A stretch of DNA of 64,000 nucleotides from Torymus aiolomorphi. Its lineage: Eukaryota; Arthropoda; Insecta; Hymenoptera; Torymidae. The position numbers were made by a program, and so were the translations under genes. The notes beneath the pieces are model-generated. The model worked only from the letters and a program-made list of their open reading frames with translations. It had not been told where the DNA came from and did not search any database. The stretch covers positions 215,869,376 to 215,933,375 of the forward strand of contig CM070873.1 in assembly GCA_036365515.1 (NCBI GenBank). The letters are read 5' to 3'. Of the stretch, positions 10,801 to 23,145 are shown one piece after another. Each line of letters opens with the position of its first letter. Position 1 is the first letter of the stretch.

Positions 10801-12699
10801 TCCCAGGCTATTATGCACTATTATATTTGCTTACCTATTCTTCGTACCGAGGTTCTCAAGAACTGATTTTACTTTATATAGCTTAACACAGTTTCAAATT
10901 TCTTACAAAAACATCAAGTAGAGACGTACTTTTAGATTTATATACATTTTTGCTGCAAATCTTTACTAATTATGTTAATTTTTGTTGAGAAACATTTTAT
11001 AACAAATATTATATTTTAGACGATTGCTGTAAGCAAATATTTTGTTCGATAAATAGATGCGTGTGTGTAGAATGAATCACACACAGTGATATTAAAATAA
11101 ACCTCCTACCTGAATTAGTTACTAGCTAGATCTTTATTTCGATAAAGTTTTTTTTACGGAAAAAGCTCAAATAGTCTCGCGTGTAAAAGTACAAAGCATT
11201 AGAATCTATTATTTATAGAAGCAAACGTATATTTGATGTAGAGATTAATTTTGTTTCATGTAAAACTCGAAGGATGTAAGGAAAGGGGTTTTTTCTGATT
11301 TATCAAATTGGTTCGGATTTTAAATGAATAAATGATATTATCAAACCTGAAGTCCCGGAATCATATATTATCGGTTCATTTTATTTCTCTTGAAAAATCA
11401 TTTATACTTAGCAAAAGGTAGCACAGTATATCAATACCAGCAATAATACACGTCACAGCATACAAACAACACAGAAACTCAATAGCCATCGATAGGAATG
11501 ACACGAAACAAAGTGTACATACTCTCGAGTAATATAAATACGAGCGAATCGATCAACTCGTTAGCGCGCAATAATAAACATGTTATACGAATATAATGCA
11601 AGGTGGGGAGTAAGAGAATGGGAATGGAAATAAGAATGAGAAGGAGACAGAGGCATAGATGAGAGAGAGAGAGAGGGCCACTTGATACGCGCCCCACATA
11701 AAGAAGGGGTTTCTGCCTGGGCGCTCGAATCGCCATTTGACCAAAGGCGTGTAATGCGCTTTCGTATTATAGCGCCATGTATTATTCGCGCTAATTAAAA
11801 CACTCGGAACAATTACGTGTTCGGATGCCATTCAGCGCTTCTCTCTTCCTCTCCCTCCTGTTCTCCCGTCCCCCCTTCCGAGCCCCAAAGCGAAAGGACC
11901 GCGCGCACGCGCCCCAGAGCGAAACTTTCGCCGCGCCACTCCACACTACATACACACACACACACAGGTTCTGTACGTGCATGCCTCTTGCGGAAAAAGC
12001 CATACATGCAGGCGGCGAGTGAGAAGCCGCGACCGGCCGAGGCGAAAACAAAAGTCCGCAAGCCGCCGATAAGTAATACCGAAACTCCGCTGTACGCATG
12101 GCGCGTGCAAGTCCGGGAGGAGAGAGCTGGCAGGCGCTAATCGTTAAGCTCGGGCCACAGTATAAGTGTGCGCAGAAGCGCACTCCGAAGCGTCCTTATG
12201 TGGAAGGAGCCTCAAGCCGCTGCCGCTCCACCACCGCGGAATGGCTCTTCCACCGCACGCAGCTCGAAAACGGGGAAACGTATATGGCGCCCCGTCTTTA
12301 TGTAGGAGGGTGAGGAGCGCCGCTCCAATTATCGACTCGTACATATACACATGCCGCTTCGTTATTCGAGGCTATTTACCTATTTCGACTCGAAAAGCGT
12401 ACGTACCTTCAATGATTTCATCTGGCTTTTCATGTAAATCGTTAGCTTTATATGTAAATTCTTTCTTCAACCGAACGACTCGTGTTTCAAAGCAATTTCC
12501 GCTCAAATTTTACTTCCCCCTCGTTCCCCGTCTATTACTAGCATTGTAAAAAAAAACATTTAATACACGAACATCAAATATAATTACACTTTCGCGTATA
12601 CGTGTTTGCGGTATTTCGATGACTGGACTCGTTACCTTTGTTGAAATATATAAATTAATTAATCACTTGGCAATCGTAACAAAAATTGGGTTATTACAG

Positions 12700-12803
12700 T
12701 CGATATGCGAAGACTATAAAACTCAACTTTACGTTTTAAGTGGATTACCCGATCCACCAACAAATATTGTTCAAGTCGCGTTGCAACAGAAACGTTTGAC
12801 GAG
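12700..12803 (+). other. Possible exon of an unidentified gene (FNIII-like start), plus strand
   Basis: A 104-nt segment lies between an acceptor-like ggttattacag and a strong donor ACGAG|GTAAGTGAG. One frame reads SICEDYKTQLYVLSG, then LPDPPTNIVQVALQQKRLTR, with no stop until the presumed intron. LPDPPTNI followed by an alternating hydrophobic strand resembles the first strand of a fibronectin type III domain. No flanking exon that continues the domain was found. It could be an isolated exon of a nested or antisense gene, a pseudo-exon or chance. Confidence 0.2.
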
Positions 12804-14497
12804 GTAAGTGAGAGCCACTATTAGCGCACTTTGCTCGCAGAATTCTGAAGACTAGCTAGCGCAGCATAAGATGTTGCAGCTAAACACAAAACCCGTCGCG
12901 CTGCGACCAATTTCCACTCGGTAGCGACAAAGAGAGGGAGCTTGAAAAGCCACGAAGACGAGTCGTCGTCGCCGACGTCGTTAAGGCGCGCGCGCGCGAG
13001 GTTAAAGCCTGCAGAGAAGAGAGCGACCGAGGGCGACAGCGGCTGAAGGGGAGGGTAAGAGAAGGAGAGAGAGAAAAGGTCGGGTACGCGCACAGCCTGT
13101 CACTGGCGACGGCTAGTCTGGCCCGACTCGGCCGGCGGGTAGGTGAGCGCGCACGCCGATCACTTTATTATTCATAGCTCGAGAAATGATTCCGGCCTTC
13201 TCCCTCTCCTCTTCCTCAGCTGCAATTCTGCCTCTCTAAGTCGCACCATCCTCGTGTCTCCTCCTGCGCGCGTTTTGCTCCGTTCTGTAACCTCCTTCCT
13301 TTCTCCCTAACGTTCTTACGACCGGCTCTCTACATTTTTCAGGGCCGAATTGAACTTTAATAAGGAGTGCAAATTGCGCCTGAATGCCACTGATACTGAC
13401 ATTTTTCACGTTCGAGGAATGGAGCGCGGTTAAGAGTCATTGAAGGAGCATCCCAGAAGGGTCAAAACGAATTAGTTTTTCTATCAATATATATTTGCTA
13501 CGAATGATGTCGGAATAATAATTTAATTCTAAAAGATTTTACTTTAATTTACGTCAGGGTGGAAACCCGAGTCTGTAATCACCCGAGAATTTAAACTGAT
13601 TATATACCTTCTGTTACCGTGACGTGAGTTTCACTCTGTAGATTTGAAATTGAATGCATTCTGAATCAAGTAATTTGATTGTCATTCATTGGAAAGGGGA
13701 ATACGTCATTCTCCCAATTTTCGAGAATTCTGATTTCTTATTGCGTTTTTACCTCCGATTCTACGTTTGCTTCGTTGACGAAACGAAGCATTATTTTTAT
13801 TACCATAAAATATTTTATTTAAATAAAGTAATAAAAGTTGGGTTTGAATAAAAAGTATTTTGATCAAAATAATTAGTAAGTTATTTCATTGGATTAGGCT
13901 TACAATTTGAAAAAAAAAAAAGTTTCTTTACGTTTTACTGTAAAATAATCAGTAAATCGTGTTTTACGACTGTGCAAAATTCAGGAGATACCGAACACTA
14001 AATTTCGAGCCCCGGCAATAAAATTCTTGTCATCGTAAAAGCCGAATGGAGTGTCAATACGGCTATGCGATTTTGACAGCGTAAAGCCCTTTATTTATTT
14101 TTATTTTAAAGCGATGCAATGCAGTTTGCGTTTGCATTAATGTTTTAACTCGAATCCGGAATAAAGTCACGCTATAGTATTTGATAACGTATTGTATACC
14201 ATGGGCAAAATTCCACCAAAATTAGCGCAAAATTATGCGTGATACCAAGAGCATTATAAAGCAGAAAAACTTCACGCACAGAAAAGAAAAGCCCCTCAGA
14301 AAGCTTACAGCCCACCTTATGGGCTTGTGTCAGCCCTGCGCCCTCTCCCTAAATCTATCCCGTTATCCTCGCCTATTCTCTCCCCCCACCATCCGCGTTA
14401 TCTCTCTCCCATTCTTCCCCTATTCCTTTTTCTCTTTACTACCAAGTAAGGCGTAACGTACGCGTTCACTGATATGCCCTCCGAGCGTTATACTTAC

Positions 14498-14560
14498 CCG
14501 GAGCGAGAGAGAGAGAGAGAATACACGAGCGCTGAGTACAAATGAGGGAAGCTCTTTATA
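14498..14560 (-). promoter_or_regulatory. Promoter-like segment with nearby splice donor in cpo intron
   Basis: On the minus strand a TATAAAG (14,560-14,554) is followed 27 nt later by an initiator-like CTCAGCG (A at 14,533). A strong donor, CCGG|GTAAGT, follows at 14,498/14,497 after a GA/CT tract. This could be an alternative cpo first exon. The exon would be only about 36 nt long, and the TATA spacing is a little short. Confidence 0.2.
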
Positions 14561-17500
14561 AGCCGCAGCGACGCCTTATGCTCTATCTGCTCTTGTATAG
14601 AGACTCGACACGCGCTATATCGCCTCGGGGCAGGACGGCCAAGTCGAAAGAAGCACGTATATATACGGGGGGATAGGAAGAGTGTCTCGCCATTGAAATG
14701 GGAAATTTTGCTCCTGTTTATTCGCTCCCGCTCGCCGTGTAATAGGCACTTTTGTTTCGCGAGAATCGGTTGTCTTGGCCTTTTTCTCCTATCCCTCTCT
14801 CCACATCTAGGATTGTTTGCGCTATTGATTAACTGAAGGCGAGTTTGAGAAACTTTTTCCCCGCAGCTAGCACGCGCACCGTGTGTGCGTCAAAACTTTC
14901 GCGTTCTCTGAAAGTCGAGACTCTATAGAAGTAAAAGAAGAACAAAGTTCAGCGTCTAAGGCGCGCTCGTCGCGTTGTTCGTCGAAGCGCTACGCTTGTT
15001 TAAATAACTTAATGGCGCAGCGATTGAGAATATAATGCGCTCAATTATACTAATGCAAACCTTGCTCTTCATCATTCCTAATAACTGTCTTCACTTTTTT
15101 ATATAATACAAAATTTTACTAAATTGTACTTCTTTTTCTCCTTAATAGATCAAATTTAACTATATTATTCTGTTCTATCATTTCAATGAGTGTACAGAAG
15201 TTGTAGAACTGTATTTATAAATACACTTTTAATTAAAGCTTTACCTTAGCCTTTTTATTATTTCCACCTAATGCGATCATTATCTTATGTTCTAAATACG
15301 CTGTGGTAGAACGAAATGTGAATATATTAAAACTGAAATTGAATTTTAAATGTGTCATTTTTAAAAGAGAGGTATAACTGATGTATATAATGCAGAATGA
15401 AACTTTTTTTATATTATAAGTCATTATTATTAAAGTTTATTGAAATAAACACTAAAGTACTAATAAAATAATTAAATTTTAAGTTTAATGACAAAAAAGA
15501 TTATAGATGATACTACTTGACAACATACCCGTTTTATTATCCTGTACAAAAGAAATACTTTTTCACAGTTAATAAAGGCATCAAATTTTACTGTATATAT
15601 TAAATTTTTGCAAAAAATTCTTTTCATAAACACGAGGAAGTGTGGCACATACAATTGCTATCTTTCAACATTTATAAATCTGCACACAGTTCACTTTCAC
15701 ATATCGCACATTCACCAGAAGAAAATAGCTCGCTGAATAGAATTTCAATGCTGCAGTATACGCGTGCAAGAAATTCTCGCGTTAACGAAATCGAGTTTTG
15801 CATTTTAAACAATGTAAATAAAAATTCTCAAAGTTGGGATTTCGATTGCCCAACGACGCTTACATAATCTCTACTTGTTTTGACTTTATAAAAGGCTTTG
15901 CAATTGGTATGCTAACAAAAGTACTTATCCTTGATAAATAAACAAGCAAGTAAAGATAAAAGCAGTAAAATAGGTAAAGTTCTGGTGAATAAGTATAGGA
16001 TGACAAAAAGATAAACAACAATCGCCAAAAAGGCGGTGACAAAGATGTCCCGAAAAAAAAGAAGCCACAAAAATCCCGCTCTCAGTCTCGCCGAGGTATA
16101 TTCGCGTGTGTGCCGCGGCCCGTCAATACTTCTCACGGCATTGTGCGTGCGGCGCAAAAGTGTCTTTTCAAAAGTCCCCCCTTTTCTCGCGCGCGCTCGA
16201 CTCTCCGCACTCGCTCGGATTTTCTTTCTCCTCGGGCGCGCTTTCCCGAGTGAGCGCGCGCCTCTTTTTGCGGGCATCGCGATCTCTCCAGACGCGGCGA
16301 CGCGCATCGGGCCGAGGCGGAGGCTCCCCGGCGAGAAAACAACGAGCGGCGGGCTTTGAGCGATCTTCTGAAAATCGCCTTGCGAGGCGCTCAGCGGGGA
16401 CGGCCGGAGGGAGGAGGCGGTTCAAAGACCTCCGGGAATTAGATTTTCAAAACTTTTCACCAAATTGAGAATTTCGTTGCCGTGTTTGCTCTTTATAACT
16501 GGCTTTGCTGCGCTACGGAGCTTGCGCTCAAACTTTTCGCGGATGCTTTCAACGATTGCGCTGGAATTTCCCGTCCGGACGTTTGGACTTTTCGCTTGAA
16601 TTTCACATTTTTACAAAGGGAATTCATAAGTTACATATTTAGCTTTTCTTTACAGATCCATTAATCACAAGTAAAAATACTGTTTGTGGAAACGTGAGTA
16701 TAGCGTAGAATTCATACATCGTTTGTACGAAATTTTGAAAGAGAATCATTAGCGATAATAATCATTTATTGCTGTAGTAATATTGTAATCATGGAATTTT
16801 GTAAAAAAAGGGACTACTGAAGCCAATTTAAATCACATTTAAACAAAATTTATTGTCGACAATTATATTTCCAATTCTATGATTGCGGGGGAAAGAATAA
16901 TTATCCAATTCTTGCATATAAAGGCAGGGAAAATAATATTTTTTTTTCTTGTGTTTTGTAACTATAATTGCAGAGTTGCGTGTAAGAGCCACTTAATCAA
17001 GCAATTTTTCATACAAATTATAATTTTTAAATATTGCATTGCTTCAATAATTTATCCGTTAAGCCCCAAGCATTAATTCTCTTCACGTAATTAACGAGTT
17101 TGTAAATATATTTTGCGTGAGATCGTTAGGCAGATATGCCAAATATTTTAAGTTTTTTCTTTTCATAATTTATTCAAATTGCCATTACTTGAGGATTTTG
17201 TAGAGAATCTAGTCTAGTATATGACGTAGGTACTGTCAGTGGTTTTTTGCGGGTATTTACACTCGTGATGTAGAAAAAAGTATAAATTACATCAGTAGCA
17301 AAATTTTCACGTATCAGATGGTGTCCTTCAACGTCAATCAATGTACAAAATAAAACTCTTAGCATACTAGCATGATCATGTCACGCCTAAGCATATCAAA
17401 TGTACAGGAAATTTTAATTATGGAAAACGATTTATTTTGTGATTCAATTAAAATAACGAATCGTAAACAAAAGTTCAGTTTGTTATAAATTATTCATTCA

Positions 17501-17621
17501 CAAAAATAATACTGTGGTAAGTCGAATCATTCGGGAAGAGGGAGAATTTTGTATACGACTCCATCTGATGCTCGCAGTTGACCAGCGCACTACTTTGTTG
17601 AAACGAAGATAGGTAAAGTAA

Positions 17622-17653
17622 TCTCAGCTGACTCGTCACGGAGTCAGCTGAGA
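17622..17653. repeat. 13-bp perfect inverted repeat with E-box and AP-1-like half sites
   Basis: TCTCAGCTGACTC and its exact complement are separated by six bases (GTCACG). Each arm contains CAGCTG (an E-box) and TGACTC (AP-1-like). It lies about 50-100 bp before a CpG-rich patch with a (CG)9 run. It could be a paired protein-binding site or a small hairpin. Confidence 0.5.
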
Positions 17654-20600
17654 ATAGTAGCAAAGCGGTACCCTAAAGATCAGCTTCCAGCTAACGATCA
17701 TCGTGAGGACGTAAAGAGCTGCCGATCCTCCTTTCTCGCTCGCGCGCGGATGGCGGCGAAGCAGTACGCGCGCGCGCGCGCGCGAGTAAAAGGTAGCAGG
17801 CTGCAGCACGAGGGAGAGCGCGCGAGCGAGAGCAAGAGAGTGACGAGGTGGTTCAGGGTCGTCGAACTCCTCTCGAAAGAGCCGCTAGCGTGTGTACAGA
17901 GCCGGCACGCTGTGCGCGCTCGCTAAGCGACGACGCTCCGATGAGTCACTCTCGAAATTGCCTCTCCTCGCCCGCGGCCGGACTCTCGTGTTATACTTAT
18001 CATAACCGCTGAAACAATACGCGCCCGAGCTGCTATGCTTCTTTCTCCCCTCTCTCCGTCTTTGCTCGCGCGCTCTGTCTTTCTTCTTTGTCCCCTGTTT
18101 ACCGATGAAATTAGCGCGCGACGCATTATCGCCGTCGCCCTTCCTTTCTCCCTCTTCGCCATTTCCGCAAGCGGCAATTTCCCTTCTGCCCGATTGCGGC
18201 TATTTTCGCGCGTGCGACTGTGTTACGCAAAACGCGTACCGCACTTTTTTCATTACCCGCAGGATGGAATTTCAGCTAGCCGCGCGTAGATTGCACTTTT
18301 TTCCCCTGTTTTTACAGTCGTCTGTTGGTGTATTATCGGCGTTGGGCATTTTATTTTTGTTTTATGAGTTCCTTGGGTGTGGTGCCATGAATATGCGGGA
18401 ACGTATTTTCATTTACTTCTCAAAGATTGTAACTTTGGAAAATTTAGTGCACGTTTCAAAATTCAAATTTTTATGCTACAATAGATGAATTACGACTGAA
18501 ATTATTAATTATAACTCATAATTAAGGGTCCAAAAAGGAAAACAACAACATTTTGAAAGGGTTGTTATACAAATTTTAATAACTTGGAAAATTACAAGTA
18601 ATAAAAATACGAGATTATGTCAAAGCAACAAATGATACCCATAATTAAATTCATTGTGGTTTTTTTGTTGAAGCCGAAAACTACAATGGTTACGAAAGCC
18701 TCGAATTGCGAAAAATTTATTACAACCACAGGAACATTTACTGCAGCATTGCAAAACGAACATTTTATTTTTTGTTAGTTCGTTATAATTGAATTTCATT
18801 TTTTTCCATTTTATTTCGTATTGCTAATCTTGTTTTCATAATGATGCTAGTAATACTGAAAAAAAAAACTATTTCAATCTTCATTACGTCATTGCGAATA
18901 CTTAACTCGGGAGCAAGTTCGCCTGGAATGGGTGATAATGCATTTTTCACCGGACGTCGGATGAGATATTTACTGGACGGAGCATCAAGTCAAGTCACCG
19001 GCCGTGTCAGTTGGAATGCTCTCATTTCGTTGGCCGGTGGAAAGCTTCGATTTGCCTGGCAAGCGCGAATTATTCAGGCCTCGCAAAAACTAGCACTTGA
19101 CGTCGAAGAGGCGAAAGCTAAAGTAAGCTCTTTGAGCGAGCTCGATTGTAAAAATTGAAGTAATTAACGCGACGTCGGGAGCATCCGTCGAGACGACCTC
19201 TCGCCGGCGTGTAAAGCTCAATCTTCTTTATAAGCTACTATCGGATCTTTTTACTGCGCCTCGTAAAGGCGAAGCCACGTTACGGTATTTCAGCTCGCCA
19301 CGGCGACGTAACGAGCGCAAAATTTTTCTAGTTATTAAATGCTCGGGGATTTATTAATGGCACTTTGCGGAGAAATTCGAAATCGATAAAGTCTGCGAGC
19401 GCAACTTTTCTTATCATCCGGCGCTGGGGAAAATAGCTTTTCCCTCAAATCGATTCGTTGCATTTTTAATGCGACTATTCCACCTTTTACTTAATTATTT
19501 TAAGAGTTACTGCCGTTTTTATCCAATAAATGAGGCGAATTTATGAAAGAAGTTTTATGTACTCGAACGAATGGTGCCCGAATGGTGCCTAATATCTTGT
19601 CGTTAAGGTCGTTAAATTTCAACTCATTCATAGTTTTCCTAACGCTTCAGGAAACCAATGGACTATAATACAATAAATACATAAATCGTCTAATATCTCT
19701 TTTAAAGAATAAAAACTAACAAACTGAAAAGAAAGTGTAATAAGTACTAGAGATTGTGTGCAACAAGATAAATAAAAGGTTGAAAAGCCCCTTATACCAC
19801 TTCGAAATCCATTAACGCTCTTAAGGCGGGAAAAACGCATCGATTCGCGCTCGAATCTAATAAAATCACAACGCGCCCTCCTCGGCGAAAACACTTTAGC
19901 GGAGAAAAATTCAGTGGCCCTGCGGCCACGGCGTGTCACGCGCTGGCGCGCGAAAAATACGGGCCCGAGCTGGCCGCATTGCGAATGCAAGCCCTTGTTA
20001 ATTCCGGCTCGAAGTGCACGCGGGCAAAGGACGGCAACATCCGTAGCCCCGGGCAATTTCGCCGCCGCGGTTAAATCCCCCTGGCGCGCAAGCGCGAACA
20101 GCGCGTTTAAAGGATGATTGTATTACCCGAAATTGTTCTGGATAATGCAAGCTGTTGCGTCATAAAGATTCATTGCGCGAGGGACAGAGAGAGAGAGCGG
20201 GCGATAAGCCCTGCGACGACGCGCACACGCTCCGTGCTCTCAGACGCGTCGAGACAAGGTGTCACCGTGTTTTCTACTTTATTTTTACTCGAGTTTTTTA
20301 TGTATGCAAAATCTCTGCCGATAAAAACGCGAAAATTGATGGAAAATTTTCAAAATTTAATATACTATAAAAGAGGAATTTAACAAAAGTAGTATTTGAA
20401 TTTATTCTATAACTATTCAAATTTGTCCTACATCTACAGCTTTGGTTGTTTAATATTCAATTAAATTTCATCGATCTTTTTGTTAAACTTTCCTTTCTCG
20501 CAAGGAGGTCAAAGTTTTTTTAATTAAACGACTTTTCACGCTCCAAATATTGGTATGAATTTCATAGGTTTCCTCCGCAAATTAAAATTCACGAACTACG

Positions 20601-22044
20601 GCCGTCTTTCCTTTCACGTTTATAGCAAATATGTTTTTACAAGTTTTATTTTTGTATCAAATGTATAACAATATTGTTGCAAAATTGTTATTAATTATTA
20701 AAATATAAAATTTATCAGTCCAGACTCTATAAAAAGGAACCCCGTCAATCCAACAATAAGATTGAATTTATAGCAGAGAAATGTGTATCAAATAAAAAGT
20801 CTTACTCCTTTGAATGTAAAAATGTATGATCGAAAGTTTGAAATTGTAGATGATAAAAGGCTAGCTGAAAAGGTTCACGCAATGAAAGTGCTCTTATCGG
20901 CATGTCTTTTCTGCTTGACGATACAGGTGGCGGAAAGAAATCTTTTTCGACGAGTGAAATTCAGCCTTTCTCTCTCCTGCTAGTAGCTACTACGCTGCTG
21001 CAAGAGAAGTGTTTATTATATCTAATTATACTAATAGATTCGCCAAGCGGACGAACGGTACGTAGATTGCATTTCTCTGTCTACGAAAACTTTCTAATTA
21101 CGAGTAAAACGAGTAAAACATAATAAGGTTGACTATGCCGTAAAAATACGTAATATGTATCATGCAGAACTATCGGAATGCAAATTATGCAAAGGTATCG
21201 CCTCTTACACAATCTTCCAACCTGCTCAATGTATACATTAGTATTTTAAAGTGGCGTTTGCAATTTAGAATATTGACATCAGATTATTAAATACATTACG
21301 AAAAAGAAAATTTATCTTCATTAAATATACTTTATAAAATGGATATAGTCATTAATAACTATCAACAATCATTTAACCGACCATTTTAAAGTTATCACTT
21401 TATGAAAATGATTTATAAGTATAGAACTATGCCGCTGAAAGATTTTATTATCTGCTATAATTGTTTTATTACAATTTTTACGTATAAATATTACTGAAGC
21501 AAAAGCGTCTAAAGAACCTCTCGTTTTTTGGCGTGCAAAAAGTTTTTAAGCATTCCACTTTCAGATTGTCGTATGACAATATAAGTGCAGATAAATAGCT
21601 AATAGAAAATTCTTCTGCTAAAAATGCGGAATGAAGGTCATTTACGTGATTAACTTCTGAGGTATATAATTTATTTTAATAATCAGCGATCAAAAAGAGG
21701 TTATACCAAAAGTATTGAACGGCTATATCGAGCACACGAGACTTAGTTGGCCTACAATAAAGTTATGTGTAGAGACATCGTGAAAACTGTGAATAACCCG
21801 TCTGTAAAAGCTGTCTTATTATTCATACACTTTGTACAAGAAAAGAGCTATAGAACAACAGGGAACTTGTAAAATGGTATTTAGAACCCTGGTAGAAATT
21901 AGACCATTAAAAATGGGCAAGAGCACAGCAACTGGTCATTGCGCTTTTTTCTATCAACTTCTCCCATTTTATGGAATGGCCCTAACCTCAAAATTTTCAC
22001 ATTAAAATTTCATAACAATTTAATCATATATTATAAAACGTATA

Positions 22045-22763
22045 CACGGAGAGAAATTTTAGAGTAAAAATTACCAAGGTGCCTTGGTAGTGCATGGATA
22101 GACTGTCAAAAGCCGTGATATTCCCAGGTTTCTAATACAATTTATAAGTTTCCCAGGAAAAACTACCATAACCACTTAAAAAAAATACCAAATTATCGGA
22201 ATAAAAATTACCAGACACACTGGTAAAAATTGAGATCTAGTCATTTTTACAAGGTAACCTAAGAATTTTTACTAAGAAAACTGATAAATTTTACCAAATA
22301 ACCTGGTATTTGTGTATTCGCGCATGCGCACTGCGCATTATTGTGTTTCAGAAGATTGATACTAGAGGCGTGCGCGACGTTAAAATGAAAACAATACACA
22401 TATTTTCAGTAAGTAATAACGGCGATTCAAATGACTGTTGGTAACAGCTTCCGTGGCGCAGTCGGTAGAATGTCGGACTCTCAACCCAAAGATCGTCGGA
22501 TCGAATCCCGCTTCCGTAAAAATTTTTTTCAGTTTAATGTTTTTTCATCCTTGTTTCTGTTTCTATTTCTATATTAAAATACTATATATCCATCAATATG
22601 GATAAAAAAAGTTAATTTTTTTAATTTAAATTAACTAAAAAAAAATTTTACCAAGGCACTTTGGTAAAAAGTTTGAAATTGTCAGTCTGTCCATCCATTA
22701 CCATAGAAACTGATAATTTAGTCTCGAATATTTGTAATTTTCACTACAAAATTTCTCTCCGTG
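22045..22763 (+). mobile_element. Complete TIR element with tRNA-like module, copy 2
   Basis: The complete 719-bp element starts CACGGAGAGAAATTTT and ends with the inverse, AAATTTCTCTCCGTG. TA flanks both ends (22,043-22,044 and 22,764-22,765), as expected for TA target duplication. The inner part matches 1-687 almost exactly. There is no open frame of note, so mobilisation would need a transposase supplied in trans. The TA target and short AT-rich body suggest a Tc1/mariner-like nonautonomous element; that class is inference. Confidence 0.88.
22447..22517 (+). repeat. tRNA-derived module inside copy 2
   Basis: This has the same layout as at 370-440: box A-like TGGCGCAGTCGGTAGA and box B-like GGATCGAATCC, with GCTTCCGT directly repeated at both ends. 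It differs from copy 1 by two substitutions (C>T in the D-arm flank, T>C after the anticodon loop). Its 3' end is 246 bp from the element's right terminus. Confidence 0.75.
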
Positions 22764-23145
22764 TACTCTTCAGAGATAGTTTACCCAGATATAAATAAAA
22801 TTTAATATAATACAAGTAGTCTTTCTACTATTTACAGCTTTATTCTATAAGATGTAAACCAAAATCTATTTTGTCACGTGACTCTATCTCGCTCACTCAT
22901 CGCCATAAAAAATCACTTGTTACTAGATTTTTAATGGTTTCGTCGGTTAGCTATTTTAACTAACATTAAAATGCCAAATTAATAGATAGAACAAAATTTT
23001 GACCATTTTTGCGGCCAATAAATGTGAAAAATAGGTATGAAAAAAGCGCGTTACACTTATGGTAGAAAACTGGAGTACATTTTTTTGCCATCTTGGTTCA
23101 AACTAGCCATTTACTACCCAAAAATAATTTCGATTTCTACCAGGG

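Larger units (their letters stand above)
7872..21886 (-). other. cpo 45-kb intron, distal third
   Basis: AT-rich DNA alternates with CpG-rich patches at about 8.95-10.7, 11.8-12.35, 12.85-13.35, 16.08-16.45, 17.7-18.3 and 19.85-20.1 kb. GA tracts occur at about 8,911-8,932, 9,127-9,165 and 14,503-14,520. A (CG)9 tract lies at 17,767-17,784. Individual items (12,700 exon-like segment, 14.5-kb promoter-like segment, 17,622 palindrome) are listed separately. Many open frames of 60-160 aa occur, all judged chance. Confidence 0.7.
21887..23145. mobile_element. CCCTGGTAGAAAT-ended element carrying a nested insertion
   Basis: The element starts CCCTGGTAGAAAT at 21,887 and ends ATTTCTACCAGGG at 23,145. 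Its ends match those of the 240-bp element at 1,671-1,910. Without the 719-bp insertion at 22,045-22,763 and the TA duplication, the host element would be about 540 bp. No coding capacity is visible. The nesting shows that the CCCTGG element is the older insertion. Confidence 0.65.

Noticed and set aside
18841..19158. 105-residue plus-strand open frame
   Set aside because: No homologue recognised, the start lies in a poly-A/T stretch and there is no promoter or splice context.
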